NCBI GenBank assembly: GCA_030429325.1
Contig: JAUICT010000048.1
Coordinates: 1-9,532 of the forward strand
Direction of reading: 5' to 3'
Length of the DNA stretch: 9,532 bases
Source of the DNA: Bacteroidia bacterium
GTDB taxonomy: Bacteria; Bacteroidota; Bacteroidia; Flavobacteriales; Flavobacteriaceae
The number at the start of each line of letters is the position of its first letter. Within the stretch, counting starts at the first letter, position 1. The notes below the pieces were generated by a model. It was not told where the DNA came from, made no database searches, and worked only from the letters and a program-made list of their open reading frames with translations. A program made the translations under genes and the position numbers. Positions 1 through 5,968 of the stretch are shown piece by piece.

Positions 1-260
1 TGCCAAACTTCTTTACCCCAGATGGAGATGGACTTAATGATACCTGGATTCCGGACAATATTGAAGGCTTCCCAGACGTACTAATAACCATTTATGATCG
101 TTATGGTAGAGTAGTGGAGAAGATGACCCGAGATACCAATGGTTGGGATGGAGAATACGATGGCAAGCCATTACCAACAGGAGATTATTGGTACGTAATC
201 CGTTTGAATGGAGAATTGGATGATCGGGAGTTTGTTGGACACTTTACCCTATATCGATAA
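1..260 (+). CDS. T9SS type B sorting domain, C-terminal end of a secreted adhesin-like protein (5' partial)
   Basis: The reading frame is open from the left edge (first full codon at position 3) to a TAA at 258-260, giving 85 residues. It begins PNFFTPDGDGLNDTW, contains ITIYDRYGRVV and NGWDGEYDGKPLPTGDYWY, and ends near FVGHFTLYR. This is the pattern of the gliding-motility-associated (CHU_C-type) C-terminal domain, which directs large proteins through the type IX secretion system to the outer surface of Bacteroidota. The functional part of the protein lies outside the window, so its ligand or activity cannot be told. The next gene, 23 nt downstream on the same strand, encodes a PorP/SprF-family protein. 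That pairing is standard for type B cargo, SprB/SprF being the best-known case. The domain call is secure; the name of the parent protein is not. Confidence 0.93.
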   Translation, partial: PNFFTPDGDGLNDTWIPDNIEGFPDVLITIYDRYGRVVEKMTRDTNGWDGEYDGKPLPTGDYWYVIRLNGELDDREFVGHFTLYR

Positions 261-283
261 TAACACTTAACCTGCTCAACCCC

Positions 284-1234
284 ATGCTGAAGAAAATATA
301 TCCCTCTGTCTTTCTTTTCCTCTTGGCCTTTATGGCCAAGGGGCAGGAATTGACTATCCCACAGCTTTCACAATATATTGCTGATAACCCCTTTATCATG
401 TCCCCAACCTATGCTGGGATTGGGGACCACATAAAGGTTCGTTTGAACGGGTTGACCCAGTGGGTGGGTATAGAGGACGCTCCGGATACCCAGACCTTGG
501 CTGCAGATGCACGGATAGGCAACCGTTCTGGATTGGGAATGCTCTTGTACAATGATAGCAATGGCGAGACAAAACAAAGGGGGGCCAGGGTTTCTTTTGC
601 CCACCACCTTACTTTAGATCGTTATGATGATATTTTTCTCTCTTTTGGTATTTCATACAACTTTAACCAGTTTAGGATAGATGTGGAGAACTTTACCGCT
701 AACAACGGACAGCTTCCCACAGACGATAAAGCGACTACCAACCATAATTTTGACCTTGGGGTGCTTTACCGATACGATAAGTTTTATTTCAGTCTTAACG
801 CATCCAATATTCTAAACAAAAACTTGGAACAGTTCAATCCTGTTTTTGAGCCCAATACTTTGAGAAATTATTATGCCTATACGGGTTATAGCATCTCTAA
901 AAACAAGAATAGCAAATTGGAATTGGAGCCCTCTGTTTTCTTTCAATGGTTTGAAAGTGATGGCCGTTCGGTAACCGACTTAAACGCTAAATTCCGTTTT
1001 CATGACTTTGAAGACTACTACTACGTTGGTCTTACCTATCGTTTTTTGAACGACCAACTTGGTGAACCGCTATACATTGCACCCATTGCCGGATTCAAAA
1101 AAAGTAACTTCTATTTTGGATATTCATATCAAGTAATTACCAATGAAATTTTAGGATATAGTACAGGAACACATGTACTTACCGTAGGTATGGATCTCTT
1201 CCAAGGCATAAGCAATTGTAGATGTATGTATTGA
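284..1234 (+). CDS. PorP/SprF family type IX secretion system outer-membrane protein
   Basis: This 316-residue protein starts at an ATG 23 nt after the upstream stop. It has a signal peptide at about residues 1-20 (MLKKIYPSVFLFLLAFMAKG, then Q), followed by the SQYIADNPFIMSPTYAG segment (about 29-45) and NGLTQWVG, both typical of PorP/SprF N-termini. The rest alternates aromatic and polar residues in short strands, with phrases such as FYFSLNASNILNK and YYYVGLTYRF, as expected of an outer-membrane beta-barrel. Members sit beside the gene for a type B T9SS cargo and are thought to help secrete or anchor it; SprF is needed for SprB. Here the partner is the protein ending at 260. The two genes are probably cotranscribed, with the promoter to the left of the window. 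Length fits the family. Which T9SS partner it binds is inferred from position only. Confidence 0.94.
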   Translation: MLKKIYPSVFLFLLAFMAKGQELTIPQLSQYIADNPFIMSPTYAGIGDHIKVRLNGLTQWVGIEDAPDTQTLAADARIGNRSGLGMLLYNDSNGETKQRGARVSFAHHLTLDRYDDIFLSFGISYNFNQFRIDVENFTANNGQLPTDDKATTNHNFDLGVLYRYDKFYFSLNASNILNKNLEQFNPVFEPNTLRNYYAYTGYSISKNKNSKLELEPSVFFQWFESDGRSVTDLNAKFRFHDFEDYYYVGLTYRFLNDQLGEPLYIAPIAGFKKSNFYFGYSYQVITNEILGYSTGTHVLTVGMDLFQGISNCRCMY

Positions 1235-1259
1235 TTTAGCCCGTTTTGATTTATTTTTG
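1231..1259 (+). promoter_or_regulatory. Bacteroidota-type promoter for folB
   Basis: TTG at 1231-1233 (-33 element) is followed after 18 nt by TATTTTTG at 1252-1259, an exact match to the TAnnTTTG -7 element of Bacteroidota. Transcription should start about 7 nt downstream, leaving a leader of roughly 14 nt before the folB start at 1280. The -33 element overlaps the stop codon of the PorP/SprF gene (1232-1234). folB can therefore be transcribed independently of the secretion genes. Confidence 0.75.
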
Positions 1260-1279
1260 CCCATTAATCCAAAAGAAGC

Positions 1280-1642
1280 GTGGGAAAAATTAGGGTAAAC
1301 AATATCAGGATTCATTCCAATCACGGATGTTTAAAAGAAGAAATGCTTATTGGCAGTGATTATCGCGTAGATTTGGAAATCACCGCAGACCTATCGCTGC
1401 CTGCACAATCGGACAAACTCAGTGAAACCGTGGACTATGTACACCTGAACAATATAGTAAAGGAAGAAATGGGCATACGCTCCAACCTTTTGGAACATGT
1501 TGCCAAGCGTATTATAGACCGTATTTTCCAGGAAATAACCAACGTAACCAACATAATCGTGGAAGTTTCAAAGATTAATCCTCCCATTGGTGGAGATGTT
1601 GAAAGTGTAACCGCTGTTCTTGAGTCAGAAAGACCTAAATAA
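1280..1642 (+). CDS. folB: dihydroneopterin aldolase (folate biosynthesis)
   Basis: This cytosolic enzyme cleaves 7,8-dihydroneopterin to 6-hydroxymethyl-7,8-dihydropterin and glycolaldehyde in folate synthesis. The 120-residue length is normal. Visible motifs are HGCLKEEMLIG (15-25), TVDYVHL (50-56), NLLEHVA (69-75) and SKINPPIGG (97-105). E21, Y53, E72 and K98 line up with the Glu22, Tyr54, Glu74 and Lys100 active-site residues of the Staphylococcus aureus enzyme, so it should be active. The start is GTG at 1280. No ATG is available, because an in-frame TAA lies at 1265-1267 and the codons between it and 1280 (TCC AAA AGA AGC) include no start. The gene has its own promoter and is followed at once by the tRNA-Cys unit. 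No other folate gene is in view. Confidence 0.95.
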   Translation: MGKIRVNNIRIHSNHGCLKEEMLIGSDYRVDLEITADLSLPAQSDKLSETVDYVHLNNIVKEEMGIRSNLLEHVAKRIIDRIFQEITNVTNIIVEVSKINPPIGGDVESVTAVLESERPK

Positions 1643-1646
1643 GGAT

Positions 1647-1676
1647 TTGGGCAAGCTAAAAAAAGTAGTACATTTG
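1647..1676 (+). promoter_or_regulatory. Bacteroidota-type promoter for tRNA-Cys
   Basis: TTG at 1647-1649, a 19-nt spacer and TACATTTG at 1669-1676 match the TTG/TAnnTTTG consensus exactly. The predicted start of transcription, near 1683, lies about 5 nt before the mature 5' end of the tRNA at 1688. Such a short leader would need little RNase P trimming. The -33 element begins 5 nt after the folB stop codon. Confidence 0.8.
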
Positions 1677-1687
1677 CACTCCTGAAT

Positions 1688-1758
1688 GGCATCGTGGCCG
1701 AGTGGCTAGGCACAGCTCTGCAAAAGCTTGTACAGCGGTTCGAATCCGCTCGATGCCT
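1688..1758 (+). tRNA. tRNA-Cys (anticodon GCA)
   Basis: A full 71-nt cloverleaf can be folded. The acceptor stem is GGCATCG (1688-1694) with CGATGCC (1751-1757). The D arm is GCC...GGC (1697-1711). The anticodon loop CTGCAAA (1718-1724) carries GCA at 1720-1722. The variable loop has 4 nt. The T arm is AGCGG, TTCGAAT, CCGCT (1734-1750). The discriminator base is T at 1758, and U73 is the hallmark identity base of tRNA-Cys. CCA is not encoded and must be added after transcription. One oddity is that the top pair of the anticodon stem (27-43) is C-U rather than a Watson-Crick pair (1713/1729); the other four pairs are normal. Confidence 0.97.
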
Positions 1759-1759
1759 C

Positions 1760-1792
1760 AAAAAAACCCAGCAATATCTGCTGGGTTTTTTT
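1760..1792. terminator. bidirectional intrinsic terminator between tRNA-Cys and the lysE-type gene
   Basis: The perfect stem CCCAGCA (1767-1773) / TGCTGGG (1779-1785) has a 5-nt loop. It is flanked by seven A on the left (1760-1766) and seven T on the right (1786-1792), so it reads as a stem plus U-tract in both directions. On the plus strand it ends the tRNA-Cys transcript 2 nt after the mature tRNA. On the minus strand it ends the rnr/head-GIN/lysE transcript. The stop codon of the minus-strand gene (1791-1793) overlaps the T-tract. Confidence 0.92.
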
Positions 1793-2450
1793 ATTCGCTT
1801 ATACGCTCGATCCCGTCTTTAATATTAAACTCTTCTTTGGGAAGAAACCCTTTGATAATCAAAACTATTCCGCAGGCAACCAAAATAAGGCCCAATCCTT
1901 TTTTGATCAAAACAACACGTTCTTTGGTGAGGTACTTTTTTAATTGTTTCGCCAAAATAATTTTCAAAAGGTCTGTGGCAAAATAAACCGCTATCACCGT
2001 ACCGAAGAAGACCAAAATCCTATTGGGATCATTGTCCAGACTGGGTCCCACAACAATGATCAGTCCCAACCAAAATGCCAACACCCCAATGTTGATGAAG
2101 TTAAGTAAGAACCCTTTGACCAAAAGACTCAGGTAATTTCCTTTTGTAGCTTTAAAGCTTGCTTTTTTACCCGCTTTTTTTAAAAAAAGTACTATTCCAT
2201 ATACCAGCAAAATCATTCCTCCGAAGACAAAAAGACCGGGCTGGTTGCTAAGGTTCTCCAACAATTGAAAACTACTGAAATAGGCAATGATCAAAAAAAC
2301 AATATCGGCAATGATCACCCCTACATCAAAGCTTACTCCCGCCCTAAACCCTTTGGTGGCACTGGTTTCAAGCAGCACGAAGAATACTGGGCCAATCATG
2401 AAGCTCAATAAGAAACCCAGAGGTATCGCTGCTTGAATATCGTCAATCAT
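1791..2450 (-). CDS. LysE family transporter (amino-acid/metabolite exporter-like)
   Basis: This 219-residue inner-membrane protein has about six hydrophobic segments: near 8-30, 40-60, 73-90, 108-135, 144-168 and 187-206. The first carries IPLGFLLSFMIGPVFFVLLE, the N-terminal signature (a Pro-Gly stretch followed by GP) of the LysE/RhtB export family. Members export basic or other amino acids and related metabolites, but substrate cannot be read from sequence. A lysine-rich stretch (KKAGKKASFKATKGN, about 90-105) lies between segments three and four. The ATG at 2450 is 6 nt after the stop of the head-GIN gene, which implies cotranscription and possible translational coupling. It is the last gene of the minus-strand run and ends inside the shared terminator. 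Confidence 0.9.
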   Translation of the reverse strand: MIDDIQAAIPLGFLLSFMIGPVFFVLLETSATKGFRAGVSFDVGVIIADIVFLIIAYFSSFQLLENLSNQPGLFVFGGMILLVYGIVLFLKKAGKKASFKATKGNYLSLLVKGFLLNFINIGVLAFWLGLIIVVGPSLDNDPNRILVFFGTVIAVYFATDLLKIILAKQLKKYLTKERVVLIKKGLGLILVACGIVLIIKGFLPKEEFNIKDGIERISE

Positions 2451-2456
2451 ATTTTT

Positions 2457-3137
2457 TTATTCCACTCGTTTGATTTTCCCTCCAAAAACGGTGGATTCAT
2501 CCATTTTTGTTGGGTCGCCATACACCAAGACCTCCCCTCCTGCTTTTACATTGGCCTTGACATAATCTGTGGCGTAGATTTCTGCATTTCCACCGGCATT
2601 TACACTAATGGTGGTAAACTTGGTCTTGAACGCTTTTCCATTATAATCTCCACCTGTATTGATAATTACATCTTGATTGTTTGAAAAACCGGACACCAAT
2701 ATTTTTCCTCCTGAAACGGCTTTTATCAGCAGCTGGTCCACTTGGCAACCTATTTCGAGTTCGCCCCCTTCTTGCGCCTTTAGCTCCAGAACATCTTGTT
2801 TATAGGTTTCATCTGAGTATATTCTGGCATCCTCATTCACATCTATTACTTTTAACACCTCCGTATGATACAAATCAACATAGGTTCTGTATCCACTGAA
2901 AATTTTATCGATTTCCATTCGGATTTTCAAAACACCATCGTTGTTCACTATGGCCACTTTGTGGGTATTTGCACCAGTAATTACAGCTTTGTTCTCGCTA
3001 GATTTTATAAGGTTTATGGAGAGTCCATCAAAACCCTTCACTTCTGTAAACCTATCAAGATTATGGATAATCTCTTTATCCTGTGCATTCAGTACCTGTA
3101 AGGAAATAAAAAATAGAACAATCGTAAACGGTTTCAT
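2457..3137 (-). CDS. head GIN domain-containing protein (DUF2807), secreted or surface
   Basis: This 226-residue protein has a signal peptide at about 1-18 (MKPFTIVLFFISLQVLNA, then Q). The body matches the putative auto-transporter adhesin head-GIN domain (DUF2807), common in Bacteroidota: an opening GFDGLSINLIKSSENKAVITG (35-55) followed by beta-strand repeats. Gly-Gly pairs fall at residues 124, 143, 162, 182, 200 and 219, a period of 18-20 residues, as expected for stacked turns of a beta-solenoid. The last strand ends GGKIKRVE with no sorting domain, so it is probably periplasmic or outer-membrane-associated. Function is unknown for the family; adhesion is only suggested by the name. It lies 52 nt downstream of rnr and 6 nt upstream of the LysE-type gene. 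I see no convincing promoter in the 52-nt gap, so transcription from rnr is likely. Confidence 0.88.
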   Translation of the reverse strand: MKPFTIVLFFISLQVLNAQDKEIIHNLDRFTEVKGFDGLSINLIKSSENKAVITGANTHKVAIVNNDGVLKIRMEIDKIFSGYRTYVDLYHTEVLKVIDVNEDARIYSDETYKQDVLELKAQEGGELEIGCQVDQLLIKAVSGGKILVSGFSNNQDVIINTGGDYNGKAFKTKFTTISVNAGGNAEIYATDYVKANVKAGGEVLVYGDPTKMDESTVFGGKIKRVE

Positions 3138-3189
3138 CTATTAAAAATTTGGTTCTCAAAAGGATAACAAATTTTATTCCAAAATAGTA

Positions 3190-5373
3190 TTACTCCTTTT
3201 TGCCAATCAACGAAAAGTCCAAATGTCTTTTCATTAAATCGGTATCCTTCACCATTACCAAAACCTCATCACCTAATTGGTACATTCGTTTGGTTCGTTC
3301 CCCAATAATGGCATACTGGCGTTCATCAAAAATATAATAATCATCCTTGATATCCCTGATCCTGACCATTCCCTCACATTTGTTTTCCACAATTTCCACA
3401 TAAATGCCCCATTCGGTTACTCCAGAGATTACCCCAACAAATTCTTGGTCCTTATGGTCTTCCATAAACTTGATCTGCATGTACTTGACCGAGTCTCTTT
3501 CGGCATTTGCCGCCAAAAGTTCCATATCCGATGAGTGCTTGCATTTCTCTTCGTATATGACAGTTTTTGCAGACTTGGCCCCATTTAAATAGGATTGCAA
3601 CAATCTATGGACCATCACATCCGGATATCGTCTAATGGGCGATGTAAAATGTGTATAGTAGTCAAATCCTAGACCATAATGCCCAATATTCTCTGTGGTG
3701 TAAATGGCCTTGCTCATACTACGAATGGCAAGGGTATCTACCAAATTCTGCTCCTTCTTGCCCTTTACATCTTCCAACAACTGGTTTAGAGACTTGTTCA
3801 CGCTCTTTTTGTCCTTGAGGTTAATACTATGTCCAAATCTGGAAATAACCCCGTTCAAGGCCATCAATTTCTCCTGATCCGGCTCATCATGTACTCTATA
3901 GACAAATGTTTTTTTCTGTTTCCCTATAAACTCGGCCACTTTTCTATTGGCCAAGAGCATAAACTCTTCAATAAGTTTATTGGCATCCTTTGCTTCTTTA
4001 AAATAAACGCTTTCCGGTTCATTTTTTTCATTGAGGTTAAATCGCACTTCAATTTTATCAAATGATATTGCCCCATCATCCATCCGTCCGGTACGCATGA
4101 TTTTCGCCAATCTATCAAAAGTTAAAATGGCCTCCACTATTTCTTCTGAAACCGCATACTCTTTTCCACGAATGGAAATATCTTTCGGAATTTGTGCCTG
4201 ACCTGTCTCAATAACATGTTGTGCCTCTTCGTAGGCAAAGCGCTCGTTGGAATTAATGGCTGTTCTACCAAACCATTGGTCCACTAATCGGGCCTTATCA
4301 TCCATTTGGAAAACGGCAGAGAAGGTATATTTTTCTTCATTGGGCCGAAGCGAACAGGCATTGTTGGATAATACTTCGGGCAACATAGGGACCACACGAT
4401 CCACCAAATATACCGATGTGGCCCTATTATAGGCCTCTTCCTCTAGAATGGTATCAGGTAGTACATAATGCGATACATCAGCGATATGGATTCCAATCTC
4501 GTAATTTCCGTTCTCCAATTTCTGGAACGATAGGGCATCATCGAAATCCTTGGCATCCTTGGGATCTATGGTAAAGGTGAGCACCTCTCGCATATCCCTG
4601 CGTTTTGCTATTTCTGATTCTTTGATAGTGGTATCCAACGTATTGGCAAACTGTTCCACTTCATAAGGGAATTCATAGGGGAGACCGTATTCCGCTAAAA
4701 TGGCATGGATTTCAGTATTGTGTTCGCCCGGTTTTCCGAGAACTTCAATGATTTCGCCGTAAGGGGATTCCGCATCATTGGGCCAATCTCCCAAGCTCAC
4801 CAAAACTTTGTCCCCATCATTGGCCTTTTTCATCTTTTCTTGGGGAATAAAGATATCCGTGTACATCCTAGAATCGGTAGGTCGTACAAACGCAAAGGTT
4901 TTCTGTTTGTCCAAAATACCCACATAGGAAGTTTTTTTACGCTCCAATACTTTGGCTATTTCCCCTTCCTGCTTTTTACCTTTTCTTCTAGGTTTTAAAA
5001 AAACTTCCACGGTATCTCCATGGAATGCTTTGTTCAGCCGATTGTACGGAACAAAAATATCGTCCTCCAAATCATCAACAATAACATAGGCATTGCCACT
5101 GGAGGTCAAATCCACTTTTCCTATAAAATATGTATGTACCGATGGTTTCTTTTTATACTTGCCTCGTTCTTCTTCTACAATTCGATCACTTGCTTTGAGT
5201 TGTCCCAACCGTTTAATGAGTTCATTGCGGTCTTGGGTATCTGAAATTCCAAGTTTAGATGCTATTTGCTTGTAATTGAAGCTTTTGGATGGTTCCTTTT
5301 CCAGTACGGTAAAAATGCCTTTTGTAATCTCATTCTTTCGTTGACTTCTGGCCCTCTTCTTTTTCTTTGACAT
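3190..5373 (-). CDS. rnr: ribonuclease R (RNB-family 3'-5' exoribonuclease)
   Basis: RNase R degrades structured RNA from the 3' end, including rRNA, mRNA and faulty tRNA, in the cytoplasm. The 727-residue protein has all expected parts: a basic N-terminus (MSKKKKRARSQRK), a winged-helix domain at about 15-70, two cold-shock/OB domains at about 80-145 and 148-215, the RNB catalytic domain at about 260-595, and a C-terminal S1 domain at about 643-722. The metal-binding motif DPKDAKDFDDA (270-280) supplies D270, D276, D278 and D279, matching the four aspartates of the E. coli active site. HFTSPIRRYPDVMVHRLL (575-592) is the conserved motif near the RNB end. It ends soon after S1, so it lacks the long lysine-rich tail of the 813-residue E. 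coli enzyme. The start is ATG at 5373. It opens a probable three-gene operon with the head-GIN and LysE-type genes. Confidence 0.98.
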   Translation of the reverse strand: MSKKKKRARSQRKNEITKGIFTVLEKEPSKSFNYKQIASKLGISDTQDRNELIKRLGQLKASDRIVEEERGKYKKKPSVHTYFIGKVDLTSSGNAYVIVDDLEDDIFVPYNRLNKAFHGDTVEVFLKPRRKGKKQEGEIAKVLERKKTSYVGILDKQKTFAFVRPTDSRMYTDIFIPQEKMKKANDGDKVLVSLGDWPNDAESPYGEIIEVLGKPGEHNTEIHAILAEYGLPYEFPYEVEQFANTLDTTIKESEIAKRRDMREVLTFTIDPKDAKDFDDALSFQKLENGNYEIGIHIADVSHYVLPDTILEEEAYNRATSVYLVDRVVPMLPEVLSNNACSLRPNEEKYTFSAVFQMDDKARLVDQWFGRTAINSNERFAYEEAQHVIETGQAQIPKDISIRGKEYAVSEEIVEAILTFDRLAKIMRTGRMDDGAISFDKIEVRFNLNEKNEPESVYFKEAKDANKLIEEFMLLANRKVAEFIGKQKKTFVYRVHDEPDQEKLMALNGVISRFGHSINLKDKKSVNKSLNQLLEDVKGKKEQNLVDTLAIRSMSKAIYTTENIGHYGLGFDYYTHFTSPIRRYPDVMVHRLLQSYLNGAKSAKTVIYEEKCKHSSDMELLAANAERDSVKYMQIKFMEDHKDQEFVGVISGVTEWGIYVEIVENKCEGMVRIRDIKDDYYIFDERQYAIIGERTKRMYQLGDEVLVMVKDTDLMKRHLDFSLIGKKE

Positions 5374-5460
5374 TTACGTCTCTATTTTTTTGAAAAATAC
5401 AAATTATAATCCTTGAGCCCTCAACATAGTTTAAGTAATCCTCAAAGCAAACATGTTTTA

Positions 5461-5534
5461 TCAACAATTATCATAAATACTTTTTTTCTTTTCTTTTAAA
5501 TTTTAATAAAATGGTGATTATGATAGTTTGTTGA
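5461..5534. repeat. long imperfect inverted repeat
   Basis: The left arm TCAACAATTATCATAA (5461-5476) and right arm TTATGATAGTTTGTTGA (5518-5534) are near reverse complements. Eight consecutive pairs (TATCATAA/TTATGATA) are followed by a one-base slip and seven more (TCAACAA/TTGTTGA). The 41-nt centre is almost all A and T, with runs of T then A. Each outer end carries the repeated TCAACA motif in mirrored orientation. It could form a hairpin or cruciform, or bind a dimeric protein at paired half-sites. Confidence 0.65.
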
Positions 5535-5617
5535 AATGTGGAATAAAATTTTGTGGAAAAAGTTGCTTTGAACACTTGAAACTATTTATTGACAATTTTT
5601 CAAAGTTTAAGTTTTTT

Positions 5618-5640
5618 AAAAATCAATCGATTAGATTTTT
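5618..5640. repeat. AT-rich palindrome-like inverted repeat
   Basis: AAAAATC (5618-5624) pairs with GATTTTT (5634-5640), and the centre holds the palindrome AATCGATT (5625-5632), leaving only A5633 unpaired. A T-run continues through 5641. It resembles a very weak intrinsic terminator for plus-strand transcription, but the stem contains only two G-C pairs. A protein-binding or DNA-melting role is just as likely. Confidence 0.5.
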
Positions 5641-5867
5641 TATGAACGTTTTTTAATAACCGTTTTCAACATAAAATTATTGAAAAGTTAATGTGTTTTT
5701 AATGTTAATTACTGCAGAAAAATGTTTTCAAAGGGTTGATTAATTTTTAAAGGAAAACTACAATAACGTAAACAAATTATTCTATTGCATGTATTTTCCA
5801 TAAAATCAAAATTTTGTTGCGCTGAGTTTTCTTAAAGTGATCAACAAATAAGGTAATATCATAACAA

Positions 5868-5880
5868 GCTGTTTAACAGC
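5868..5880. repeat. perfect 13-bp palindrome, possible operator
   Basis: GCTGTTTAACAGC is GCTGTT and its exact reverse complement AACAGC around a single central T. It is noticeably richer in G and C than the surrounding sequence. It lies about 53 nt upstream of the rpiB -7 element, a position suited to a dimeric transcription factor. No specific regulator can be named. Confidence 0.5.
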
Positions 5881-5896
5881 AATATGAAAGGATTCG

Positions 5897-5929
5897 TTCT
5901 TTTTTATCAACACACCCACCAAAAAAGAA
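5897..5929. repeat. 9-bp inverted repeat abutting the rpiB promoter
   Basis: TTCTTTTTT (5897-5905) and AAAAAAGAA (5921-5929) are perfect reverse complements separated by 15 nt (ATCAACACACCCACC). One bulged base extends the pairing by CG (5895-5896) with CG (5931-5932). The right arm stops 3 nt before the -7 box, so the repeat occupies the place where a -33 element would lie. Confidence 0.55.
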
Positions 5930-5932
5930 TCG

Positions 5933-5940
5933 TACCTTTG
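5933..5940 (+). promoter_or_regulatory. -7 promoter element of rpiB
   Basis: TACCTTTG matches TAnnTTTG exactly and lies 28 nt before the rpiB ATG, predicting a leader of about 20 nt. No TTG is found 17-23 nt upstream; that stretch is filled by the spacer and left arm of an inverted repeat. The promoter may be weak or may need an activator. Confidence 0.65.
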
Positions 5941-5968
5941 TAATCCACTATCTTATAATATATGAACC

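Larger units (their letters stand above)
5374..5968. other. 595-bp AT-rich divergent intergenic region with repeated TCAACA motif and dyads
   Basis: This gap separates the divergent rnr and rpiB starts and holds no credible ORF. G+C counted over 5401-5940 is 133 of 540 (about 25%), falling to about 20% over 5461-5700. TCAACA occurs at 5421, 5461, 5666, 5841 and 5907 on the plus strand and as TGTTGA at 5529. Several copies sit in DnaA-box-like 9-mers: TTATCAACA (5458-5466 and 5904-5912) and TTTTCAACA (5663-5671). TGTGGAAAA (5552-5560) is TTTTCCACA on the minus strand and fits the relaxed DnaA box TTWTNCACA. Inverted repeats lie at 5461-5534, 5618-5640, 5868-5880 and 5897-5929. It must carry promoters for both flanking genes. 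A replication origin or a regulator-binding hub is possible but unproven. Confidence 0.6.

Noticed and set aside
1713..1729. C-U mismatch in the tRNA-Cys anticodon stem as a sign of a pseudogene
   Set aside because: All other stems, the GCA anticodon, U73, the promoter and the terminator are intact, so the tRNA is taken as functional.
1435..1761. 108-codon minus-strand frame across folB and tRNA-Cys
   Set aside because: It overlaps a firm tRNA and an enzyme with intact catalytic residues; it is a shadow frame.
1702..1986. 94-codon plus-strand frame starting inside the tRNA
   Set aside because: It runs through the tRNA, a terminator and the complement of the LysE-type gene; not a real gene.
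5400..5424. TATAATTTG (5400-5408, minus) with TTG (5422-5424) as the rnr promoter
   Set aside because: The -7 element has three bases instead of two between TA and TTTG, and the spacer is only 13 nt; too weak to annotate.
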